From Mycobacterium sp. (lineage in GTDB: Bacteria; Actinomycetota; Actinomycetes; Mycobacteriales; Mycobacteriaceae), in assembly GCA_018500005.2 (NCBI GenBank), contig JAHBAP020000117.1:1-7965 (forward strand): a DNA stretch of 7,965 nt, read 5' to 3'. This document shows positions 1 to 4,772 of the stretch, piece after piece. The notes beneath the pieces are model-generated. The model had not been told where the DNA came from. It did no database searches and saw nothing but the letters and a program-made list of their open reading frames with translations. Both the position numbers and the translations under genes were made by a program. The first letter of the stretch is position 1. Each line of letters opens with the position of its first letter.

Positions 1-134
1 ATCACCGCCCCCACGTAGCCCGACATCGGATCCTCGACGACCAGGCCGGCGTCGGCAGCGCACTCCACCGACCGCGGCCTGCGGGGCTGATGCGGGTTGT
101 CGGCGAGCACGTCGATGCCATAGCGGTCGGCCAC
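1..134 (-). CDS. DUF3097-like protein, N-terminal fragment (runs off left edge)
   Basis: The first 44 codons of a minus-strand gene read MADRYGIDVLADNPH at the N-terminus and end the visible part with GLVVEDPMSGYVGAV. From memory this resembles the start of the actinobacterial DUF3097 family, whose members open with a DRYG-DVL-NPH segment followed by a GLVVE--SG--GAV segment. The function of that family is not known to me. I chose the GTG at 134-132 because the family-like sequence starts there and a TAGCAT -10 box lies exactly seven bases upstream, which suggests a leaderless message; there is no Shine-Dalgarno sequence. The frame stays open to the edge of the window, so the rest of the protein is missing. 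It is divergent from the lipoprotein gene at 241. I am fairly sure it is coding, because the reading frame looks natural and all five overlapping frames look worse, and less sure of the family. Confidence 0.7.
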   Translation of the reverse strand, partial: MADRYGIDVLADNPHQPRRPRSVECAADAGLVVEDPMSGYVGAV

Positions 135-141
135 CCGGGTG

Positions 142-147
142 ATGCTA
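142..147 (-). promoter_or_regulatory. -10 box TAGCAT of a probable leaderless promoter for the DUF3097-like gene
   Basis: On the minus strand TAGCAT is followed by seven bases and then the GTG start at 134. A TANNNT hexamer seven or so bases before the first codon is the typical pattern of mycobacterial leaderless genes. I see no convincing -35 box, which is usual for these promoters. Confidence 0.55.
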
Positions 148-226
148 GGGAGCAAGCCCGCGCTCTGCGGGTAACCAGCCCGGCGGGTCGGTCACTCATT
201 GGCGGGGGGGTGGCGTCCTTCGCCGG

Positions 227-232
227 TACGCT
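227..232 (+). promoter_or_regulatory. -10 box TACGCT, possibly giving a leaderless lipoprotein transcript
   Basis: TACGCT fits TANNNT and ends eight bases before the ATG at 241. The bases between contain no Shine-Dalgarno sequence, so transcription may begin at or next to the start codon. No good -35 is seen. This is weaker than the opposing promoter at 142-147. Confidence 0.4.
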
Positions 233-240
233 TCGTGGCC

Positions 241-846
241 ATGAACCTCAGCTTGAGAGTGACAGTGGGATGTGTCGGCCTCGCCGCGCTGGCAGTGGCC
301 GGATTGTCGGGGTGCTCAGCCGCCAAGGAGGAGAAGGCGGCGACGAGCAGTACCACCGCAGCCTCGAGTTCCAAGACGACCACTGCCGCCTCCACCACGT
401 CGACGAGCACTTCGCCGGCGGCGTCGACCGGCACCTCGGCCCAATCGTCGGCGACCAGCCAGACCTCGGCCAGTACTGCGACGTCGTCCGCCACCGAGAC
501 ATCGACGACCACCAGCGCCCCGATGGTCGGCGGCATGACCGAGTGCACCAAGACTGCCCTGGCAGAACCGGCGCTTGCGGCCGCCCAGGCGCTGGGACCG
601 GACAACGTCTACACGGTCGACTCCCTGACGTGCGCTGACGGCTGGGCGGTGACCGGCGGCGTTCTGGCCGGAAAGGACAACCCGGGGATGGGCGCACCCA
701 CCTCGTTCGTCTTCCAACAGGAGGGCCAGTTCTGGGTGGTGCAGGACAAAACCAAGGTCTGCGGCACCAACCCGGTCAGCACGACGCCGCCCGCCGACGC
801 GGCCATCCCGGCCGCGTTGTTCCTGCCGGGGTGCGCTGCGGGCTGA
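241..846 (+). CDS. Ser/Thr-rich secreted lipoprotein of unknown function
   Basis: The 201-residue protein begins with a lipoprotein signal peptide. It has a basic start, a hydrophobic core at about residues 9-22 and the lipobox L22-S23-G24-C25, so Cys25 should be lipidated and the protein anchored outside the plasma membrane. Residues 35-93 are an almost uninterrupted Ser/Thr/Ala linker, a likely unstructured and possibly O-glycosylated stretch. Residues 95-201 form a small globular domain with four cysteines (C102, C131, C174, C198) that could make two disulfides, and a conserved-looking core around FVFQQEGQFWVVQD (156-169). This recalls small mycobacterial secreted proteins, but I cannot name the family. 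The frame is open back to 199, yet the ATG at 241 is chosen because the signal peptide starts there. It is divergent from the DUF3097-like gene and 68 bases ahead of the SET gene. Confidence 0.87.
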   Translation: MNLSLRVTVGCVGLAALAVAGLSGCSAAKEEKAATSSTTAASSSKTTTAASTTSTSTSPAASTGTSAQSSATSQTSASTATSSATETSTTTSAPMVGGMTECTKTALAEPALAAAQALGPDNVYTVDSLTCADGWAVTGGVLAGKDNPGMGAPTSFVFQQEGQFWVVQDKTKVCGTNPVSTTPPADAAIPAALFLPGCAAG

Positions 847-863
847 CCGCAGGTCGCAACAAG

Positions 864-869
864 TAGCAT
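864..869 (+). promoter_or_regulatory. candidate -10 box TAGCAT for the SET-domain gene
   Basis: TAGCAT lies in the 68-base gap between the lipoprotein stop and the SET start. It would place the transcript start near 876 and give a leader of about 40 nt that includes the AGGAGG at 902-907. A CTGACC at 843-848 could serve as a poor -35 but its spacing (15 bases) is short. The SET gene could also be read through from the lipoprotein gene, as I see no strong terminator between them. Confidence 0.4.
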
Positions 870-901
870 GTCCGCGGAGCCCTGTGATGGGGGGGTTCGA
901 C

Positions 902-907
902 AGGAGG
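902..907 (+). promoter_or_regulatory. Shine-Dalgarno AGGAGG of the SET-domain gene
   Basis: AGGAGG is a full match to the anti-Shine-Dalgarno complement and ends seven bases before the GTG at 915. This decides the start codon and is the strongest ribosome-binding site in the window. Confidence 0.75.
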
Positions 908-914
908 TGCATCC

Positions 915-1424
915 GTGGATTACAACTGGCTCAGCCCCAAGGCTGAGGCTCGACCGGCCGGCAAGAAGGGCTGGGGTTCGTTCGCCGTAGAGCCCATCGC
1001 GGCCGGTGAAACAGTCGCCGCATTCGGGGGATGGGTGGTGACCGGCGCAGTCCTGGCAACCCTCAGCGCCGACCGCCAGAGCAGGTCCATCCAGGTCGAC
1101 GTCGACCTGTATCTGGTATCCGACGAGACGCCCGAAGCCGGCGACATGCTGAACCATTCCTGCGAGCCGAACTGCGGCCTGCTGGGACAGTCACTGCTGG
1201 TCGCGATGCGCGAGATCGGGATCGGCGAGGAGCTGTGCTTCGACTACGCGATGTGCGACGCCAGTGACTACGACGAATTCCGTTGCCGGTGCGGCCAACC
1301 CACCTGCCGGGAAATCGTGACCGGTTCCGACTGGCGCGATCCCGAACTTCAGGAGAAGTACGCCGGTTGGTTCTCGCCGTATCTTGCGCGTCGGATCGCC
1401 GCCCTGCCGGCGCCACCGAACTGA
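915..1424 (+). CDS. compact SET-domain protein (putative protein-lysine methyltransferase)
   Basis: This 169-residue protein is essentially one SET domain, the S-adenosylmethionine-dependent lysine methyltransferase fold. Visible in order are the first motif GKKGWGSFAVEPIAAGE (16-32), the cofactor-binding NHSCEPNC (80-87), the EELCFDY segment (105-111) with the catalytic-type Tyr111, and a post-SET CxC-x4-C cluster (C124, C126, C131). In SET proteins that cluster binds zinc together with the last cysteine of NHSCxPNC, here C87. There is no pre-SET domain and the SET-I insert is short, as usual in bacterial members. The protein has no signal peptide or membrane segment, so it should be cytosolic. 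The GTG start is fixed by AGGAGG seven bases upstream. The substrate cannot be inferred: the neighbours are a lipoprotein gene upstream and a convergent reductase gene. The main motifs look intact, so it is probably active. Confidence 0.88.
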   Translation: MDYNWLSPKAEARPAGKKGWGSFAVEPIAAGETVAAFGGWVVTGAVLATLSADRQSRSIQVDVDLYLVSDETPEAGDMLNHSCEPNCGLLGQSLLVAMREIGIGEELCFDYAMCDASDYDEFRCRCGQPTCREIVTGSDWRDPELQEKYAGWFSPYLARRIAALPAPPN

Positions 1425-1455
1425 CTTCCGGTCGCGCAGCCCTGCAGCGTCCTAA

Positions 1456-2262
1456 TCACCGTGACTGATGCGGAATGCCGGTCAGCATCCACTCGGTGAT
1501 CCGCCGCGGCGTCTCCGCGAGGGCGGGGAACGCGGCGGTGCGCCGGGGCAGCCGCACGTGTCTGCGATTCTTCCGGACGGCGTCGACAACCCTCTCCGCG
1601 ACCGTTTCGCGCGGAACGTCGACGGTCAGCCGCAGCCGGTAAGCACGGTCGAAGGATCGCCTGGTGGGCTCGTAGTGCTTGGTGTGGGCGAGCAGTTCGG
1701 TGGGCACCGGACCGAGTTCGACCAGGGTGGTCCGCACCGGTAGTCCCCGTAAATCGGCGCGCAGACCCGCGGTGAACTGGGACAGCGCGGCCTTGGATGC
1801 CGAGTAGGTGACCAGGCCGGGAAAGACCACGGAGCCCGCCACCGAGGAGATGTTGACGATGTGGCCACGCCCCCGGCGCAGCATGCCGGGGATGACCTGG
1901 CGGCAGAGCTCGGCCGGGGCGAGGTAATTGACCTCGGTGACCTTGCGCAGTTCGTCGTCGGGGGCGTCGGTGAACCCGGCCGTGCTGTCCAATCCGGCGT
2001 TGTTGATCAGGACGTCGATCGGGCCGGCTTCGCTCTCGATCCGGCCGATCAACCCCGCAACCTGGTCGGGATCGGAGAGGTCCGCCGGGTGGGCACTACC
2101 GCCCAATTCGCTTGCCAGCGAACGGATGCGGTCTTCGCTGCGGGCGACCAGGGCCACCGTCGCACCTGCGGCACTGAAGGAGTAGGCCAGTGCCTCGCCG
2201 ATGCCGCGGGATGCCCCGGTGATCACAACACGCTTGCCGGTCAATTCCATGCTAACGATCAT
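1456..2262 (-). CDS. classical SDR-family NAD(P)-dependent oxidoreductase
   Basis: A 268-residue short-chain dehydrogenase/reductase with a Rossmann fold. The cofactor glycine motif TGASRGIG is at 15-22, an acidic-adenine region at about D61-L62, NNAG at 87-90, and the catalytic tetrad is N112, S140, Y153 and K157 (YSASK at 153-157), all with normal spacing. The basic residue R19 in the glycine motif and R41 after beta-strand 2 (VALVARS) favour NADP(H), by family knowledge. The C-terminal part (about 200-268) is rich in arginine and carries a proline-rich LPRRTAAFPAL segment, as seen in SDRs that act on hydrophobic substrates. The actual substrate is not readable. Start: ATG at 2262 has GGAA six bases upstream, while ATG at 2250 is an alternative that removes four residues. 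It is convergent with the SET gene (31 bases between stops) and divergent from the topoisomerase operon. Confidence 0.9.
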   Translation of the reverse strand: MIVSMELTGKRVVITGASRGIGEALAYSFSAAGATVALVARSEDRIRSLASELGGSAHPADLSDPDQVAGLIGRIESEAGPIDVLINNAGLDSTAGFTDAPDDELRKVTEVNYLAPAELCRQVIPGMLRRGRGHIVNISSVAGSVVFPGLVTYSASKAALSQFTAGLRADLRGLPVRTTLVELGPVPTELLAHTKHYEPTRRSFDRAYRLRLTVDVPRETVAERVVDAVRKNRRHVRLPRRTAAFPALAETPRRITEWMLTGIPHQSR

Positions 2263-2286
2263 CCGCCATTCCGGCCGCGACGCGAT

Positions 2287-2326
2287 AGCCCATCGTTCCC
2301 GGCGTCAGCCCATGGTTCCCGGCGTC
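2287..2326. repeat. two tandem 20-bp direct repeats upstream of the reductase gene
   Basis: AGCCCATCGTTCCCGGCGTC (2287-2306) is followed immediately by the same 20 bases with one change, C to G at the eighth position (2307-2326). The period is about two helical turns, so equivalent bases lie on nearly the same face of the DNA. It sits 25 bases upstream of the reductase start, a normal place for an operator. Confidence 0.8.
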
Positions 2327-2334
2327 GGGTCGGG

Positions 2335-2511
2335 ATGATCACCGATTGGACAGCGGATTCCCGGCTGTCGGACAATTGCGAGTCACTACAGGCGGTCCTC
2401 GCTCCGCCACCCCGCGATGACGACATGTGCATCATCGCGATCCGGTTCCCGGAGATGCCGGGAAGGCCCGACCGCCGGACCCGACGACCAACACGCCCCT
2501 TCCACCCGTAA
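2335..2511 (+). CDS. possible small protein, 58 codons (doubtful)
   Basis: ATG at 2335 opens a frame to TAA at 2509-2511, giving MITDWTADSRLSDN at the N-terminus and an Arg/Pro-rich tail. About 75 percent of third positions are G or C, between coding and non-coding values for such DNA. There is no good ribosome-binding site, only GGGTCGGG directly touching the ATG, and I recognise no family. The strong small palindromes inside it argue that the DNA is regulatory instead. It is listed so that it can be tested. Confidence 0.15.
   Translation: MITDWTADSRLSDNCESLQAVLAPPPRDDDMCIIAIRFPEMPGRPDRRTRRPTRPFHP
2413..2439. repeat. interrupted palindrome with 8-bp arms CGCGATGA / TCATCGCG
   Basis: CGCGATGA at 2413-2420 is matched by TCATCGCG at 2432-2439 with 11 bases between. 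The arms are perfect. The dyad is of the size bound by dimeric regulators, and could also form a hairpin in RNA. No adjacent T-run is present, so it is not a standard terminator. Confidence 0.6.
2446..2464. repeat. 19-bp palindrome TTCCCGG-N5-CCGGGAA
   Basis: The arms TTCCCGG (2446-2452) and CCGGGAA (2458-2464) are perfect with five bases between. The same TTCCCGG half-site occurs in both 20-bp repeats (2296-2302 and 2316-2322) and at 2358-2364. It could be an operator dyad or a terminator-like hairpin without a T-run. Confidence 0.55.
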
Positions 2512-2516
2512 TCAAA

Positions 2517-2532
2517 TCGCACACTTGTTCGA
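2517..2532. promoter_or_regulatory. near-consensus SOS box (LexA operator) upstream of the topoisomerase operon
   Basis: TCGCACACTTGTTCGA matches the mycobacterial LexA operator pattern TCGAAC-N4-GTTCGA at 11 of 12 half-site positions; only the fourth base differs. It also has the frequently seen purine at position 7 and T at position 10. Its right edge touches the TATACT -10 box, so bound LexA would cover the promoter between -35 and -10. That geometry is typical of genuine SOS-regulated promoters. Binding itself is inferred. Confidence 0.72.
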
Positions 2533-2538
2533 TATACT
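2533..2538 (+). promoter_or_regulatory. -10 box TATACT of the topoisomerase operon promoter
   Basis: TATACT differs from the ideal TATAAT by one base and is the best -10 box in the 464-base region. The sequence at the expected -35 distance (around 2510-2516, AATCAAA) is poor, as in many mycobacterial promoters. Transcription would begin near 2545 and give a leader of about 180 nt before the start at 2727. Confidence 0.65.
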
Positions 2539-2563
2539 GGGCCCCTGAAGCAGCCCGGCCCCG

Positions 2564-2607
2564 GCACTCACCCAGTGCATAGATCTGGCTCACACGCCTC
2601 GGCGTGT
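2564..2607 (+). other. two GC-rich hairpins in the predicted leader RNA
   Basis: The first is GCACT-CACCC-AGTGC (2564-2578), a 5-bp stem with a 5-nt loop. The second is ACACGC-CTCG-GCGTGT (2592-2607), a perfect 6-bp stem closing a CTCG tetraloop (7 bp if the C-G inside also pairs). The upstream candidate start GTG at 2604 is inside the second hairpin, which argues against its use. Confidence 0.5.
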
Positions 2608-2620
2608 CGCCGGACCAGAA

Positions 2621-2654
2621 TCGAGAACCTCCGCGACCGAGGTGTTTTTCTCGA
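2621..2654 (+). terminator. terminator-like or attenuator-like structure in the leader
   Basis: ACCTC (2627-2631) pairs with GAGGT (2639-2643) and is followed at once by GTTTTT (2644-2649), the form of a short intrinsic terminator. An overlapping longer structure uses TCGAGAA (2621-2627) with TTCTCGA (2648-2654), a perfect 7-bp inverted repeat which takes up part of the T-run. The two pairings compete for A2627 and the T-run. That would suit attenuation, but the 5-bp stem is short and the idea is speculative. Confidence 0.35.
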
Positions 2655-2691
2655 AGTCACCCGAAGTCACCCGAAGTCACCCGAAGTCACC
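2652..2691 (+). repeat. four perfect tandem copies of CGAAGTCACC (10-bp unit)
   Basis: Copies lie at 2652-2661, 2662-2671, 2672-2681 and 2682-2691 without a mismatch, ending 35 bases before the topoisomerase start. The period is close to one helical turn and is not a multiple of three. The first copy overlaps the TTCTCGA arm of the hairpin upstream. It may be a binding array or a variable-number repeat. Confidence 0.95.
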
Positions 2692-2726
2692 CCACCGCAC
2701 AACGCGCCGAGAAAGAGACGACCAGC

Positions 2727-4760
2727 GTGAGCTACACCGCCGCCGACATCACCGAACTCGACGACGTCCAGCACACCCGTCTGCGTCCGGCGGTGAACCT
2801 CGGCCAGGACGTGCGCAACACCGCGCTGCGCGAACTGGTCGACAACGCCATCGAAGAGGTCGCGGTGCCCGCCCACGGCGGGTCGACGGTGACGATCGTG
2901 CTGCACCCGGATTCCTCGGTGACGGTGTCCGATGACGGGCGCGGCCTACCGGTGGACTCCGACCCGGGCAGCGGCAAGAACGGGATCGTCAAGACCCTGG
3001 GCACCGCGAGAGCCGGCGGGAAGTTCTCCGAACACACCGACGCGGCGGCCACCGGAGCCGGGCTCAACGGGATCGGCGCAGCCGCCGCGGTGTTCATCTC
3101 CGCTCGCACCGACGTCCAGGTGCGCCGCGGCGGCAAGACATTCACCCAGTGCTTCGGCCGGGGCTACCCCGGAACCTTCGACGGTCCCGCCTTCGACCCC
3201 GACGCCGAATTCACCCGCGACGACAACCAGACACTGCGGGGCGTCGCCAACCGCAAGCCCAAAGACCATGGCACCTCCGTGCGGATCCTGTTCGACCCGC
3301 AGGTGGCGCCCGACTCGGTGATCGACATCGGCGAAGTGTTGCTGCGCGCGCACGCCTCCGCGCGGATGTGCCCGGGGGTCCGACTTCGGGTTATCGACGA
3401 GGGATGGCCGTGCGGAGACGTTCCCGAGGCACTGACCCGGCCGTTCGACGGACCGTGGGGTACCGACGCACTGCTGGAATTGATGTGTGACGCGACGGGC
3501 ACACCGCAGCCCGAGGTTCAGCTGCTGGTCGAAGGTTCCGGCACCTACACGACCGGCCGTGGTCCCACCCCGATGCGCTGGTCGCTGGCCGCCGGACCGG
3601 CCGAACCGGCGACCGTCGCCGCGTTCTGCAACACGGTGCGCACCCCCGGTGGTGGTTCGCATCTGTCGGCGGCGGTGAAGGGTTTGTCCGAGGCGCTGGC
3701 CGAACGCGCCGGACGCCTTCGCGACCTTGGCTTAGCGAAGGGCGAAAACGGCCCGGAGGCACAGGATTTCGCGGCAGTCACCGCGCTCGCGATCGATACC
3801 CGGGCCCCGGACGTGTCGTGGGACTCGCAGGCCAAGACCGCAGTCTCGTCACGTTCGCTAAACCTGGCAATGACCCCGGAAGTCGCCCGGGCAGTCACGG
3901 TGTGGGCGGCGAGCCCCGCCAACAACGCCGCGATCGCAACCTGGTCGAAACTGGCCCTGGAGATGGCCCGGGCCCGCCGCAGCGCCGAAGGGGCGAAGGA
4001 ACGGTCCCGGGCGGCCGCGAAAGCCAAAGGCCTGGGCACCAACCTGTCGCTGCCCCCCAAGCTACTGCCAAGCCGCGAAAGCGGGCGGGGCAGCGGCGCG
4101 GAACTGTTCATCTGCGAGGGCGACTCCGCGTTGGGCACCGTCAAGGCCGCCCGCGACGCCTCCTTCCAGGCGGCTTTCCCGTTGAAAGGCAAGCCGCCCA
4201 ACACTTTCGGCTGGACCGCGGCGAAGGCCCGCAGCAAGGACGAGTTCGACGCGATCGAGCGGATCCTGGGCTGCGGGGTGCGGGATCACTGCGATCCGGA
4301 GAAATGCCGCTACGACCGAATCCTGTTCGCCTCCGACGCCGACCCCGACGGAGCCAATATCAACTCCAGCCTGATCTCGATGTTCCTGGACTTCTACCGT
4401 CCCCTCGTCGCGGCCGGCATGGTCTACGTGACGCTGCCGCCGCTGTTCGTGGTCTATGACCCCGACACCCGGATCTACTGCCAGGACGAGGGCGAACGCG
4501 ATGCGGCCGTGGCCCGACTCAAGGCGAAGTCGAAGAAGAAGGTCGAGGTGCAGCGCAACAAGGGGCTGGGCGAGATGAACGCCGACGACTTCTGGAACAC
4601 CGTGCTCGACCCGATCCAGCGCACCGTCTACCTGATCAAGCCCGATGACAAGGCCGCCAATCTGCACCACACCCTGTTCGGCGGACCGCCGGAAGGCCGC
4701 CGCGACTGGATGGCCGCCGCCGCCGCCCGTATCGACACGTCGACTCTCGACCTGGACTAG
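2727..4760 (+). CDS. topoN: type II topoisomerase B-type subunit (ATPase/TOPRIM), TopoN-like
   Basis: This 677-residue GyrB/ParE-type subunit drives strand passage by ATP hydrolysis and pairs with the next gene product. The GHKL ATPase domain shows RELVDNAIEEV (catalytic-type E36, Mg-binding N40), DDGRG (69-73), GGKF and the lid AGLNGIG (111-117, usually GGLHGVG). R134 and T183 match novobiocin-contact residues of GyrB. The TOPRIM domain has EGDSA (464-468) and the metal-binding DADPDG (537-542), followed by NKGLGEMNADDFW. The usual RPGMYIG segment is replaced by RPAVNLG, so it is clearly not the housekeeping gyrase, and there is no long insert as in E. coli GyrB. I recognise the pair as resembling the M. 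smegmatis TopoN/TopoM enzyme, reported to introduce positive supercoils. GTG at 2727 is chosen over an in-frame GTG at 2604 because the extra 41 codons are repeat sequence with non-coding base use. Twelve bases separate it from its partner. Confidence 0.9.
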   Translation: MSYTAADITELDDVQHTRLRPAVNLGQDVRNTALRELVDNAIEEVAVPAHGGSTVTIVLHPDSSVTVSDDGRGLPVDSDPGSGKNGIVKTLGTARAGGKFSEHTDAAATGAGLNGIGAAAAVFISARTDVQVRRGGKTFTQCFGRGYPGTFDGPAFDPDAEFTRDDNQTLRGVANRKPKDHGTSVRILFDPQVAPDSVIDIGEVLLRAHASARMCPGVRLRVIDEGWPCGDVPEALTRPFDGPWGTDALLELMCDATGTPQPEVQLLVEGSGTYTTGRGPTPMRWSLAAGPAEPATVAAFCNTVRTPGGGSHLSAAVKGLSEALAERAGRLRDLGLAKGENGPEAQDFAAVTALAIDTRAPDVSWDSQAKTAVSSRSLNLAMTPEVARAVTVWAASPANNAAIATWSKLALEMARARRSAEGAKERSRAAAKAKGLGTNLSLPPKLLPSRESGRGSGAELFICEGDSALGTVKAARDASFQAAFPLKGKPPNTFGWTAAKARSKDEFDAIERILGCGVRDHCDPEKCRYDRILFASDADPDGANINSSLISMFLDFYRPLVAAGMVYVTLPPLFVVYDPDTRIYCQDEGERDAAVARLKAKSKKKVEVQRNKGLGEMNADDFWNTVLDPIQRTVYLIKPDDKAANLHHTLFGGPPEGRRDWMAAAAARIDTSTLDLD

Positions 4761-4763
4761 GAG
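4759..4763 (+). promoter_or_regulatory. Shine-Dalgarno AGGAG of the A-type topoisomerase subunit gene
   Basis: AGGAG begins inside the TAG stop of the preceding gene and ends nine bases before the GTG at 4773. The overlap of stop and ribosome-binding site suggests the two subunits are translated together from one message in matched amounts. Confidence 0.65.
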
Positions 4764-4772
4764 CAGCGCACC

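Larger units (their letters stand above)
2263..2516. other. gene-poor intergenic region ahead of the topoisomerase promoter
   Basis: I see no convincing gene here. It contains a 20-bp tandem repeat next to the reductase start, recurring TTCCCGG boxes and an interrupted palindrome with 8-bp arms, each listed separately. A 58-codon plus-strand frame (ATG 2335 to TAA 2511) has about three quarters G/C in third positions but resembles no protein known to me. No good promoter for the minus-strand reductase could be picked out. Confidence 0.6.

Noticed and set aside
90..638. Long plus- and minus-strand frames overlapping the lipoprotein gene
   Set aside because: They are shadows in GC-rich DNA. 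The chosen frame has a signal peptide and lipobox, and the others give Arg/Pro-rich nonsense.
885..900. GTTCGA ahead of the SET gene as a second SOS box
   Set aside because: Only the right half-site is present; the left half reads TGATGG, far from TCGAAC.
2425..2460. MCIIAIRFPE in the small frame as the start of an NRDE/TANGO2-type protein
   Set aside because: Only the first few residues recall such proteins and the following Asn-Arg-Asp-Glu motif is absent.
1861..2511. A 216-residue plus-strand reading frame opposite the reductase gene
   Set aside because: It is mostly the mirror of the SDR gene, whose motifs are unmistakable. Only its last 58 codons lie outside and are listed as a doubtful small frame.
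2259..2567. A 102-residue minus-strand frame covering the intergenic region
   Set aside because: It is Arg/Gly/Ser-rich low-complexity sequence with no family likeness, no ribosome-binding site, and it runs through the LexA-type box and the -10.
2652..2691. The short repeats as a CRISPR array
   Set aside because: The units are 10 bp and directly adjacent with no spacers, and no cas genes are seen.
2604..2726. A 41-residue N-terminal extension of the B-type topoisomerase subunit starting at GTG 2604
   Set aside because: The extra codons are made of the hairpin and 10-bp repeat DNA, only about 57 percent end in G or C, the start codon is inside a hairpin, and GyrB-like similarity begins only after 2727.
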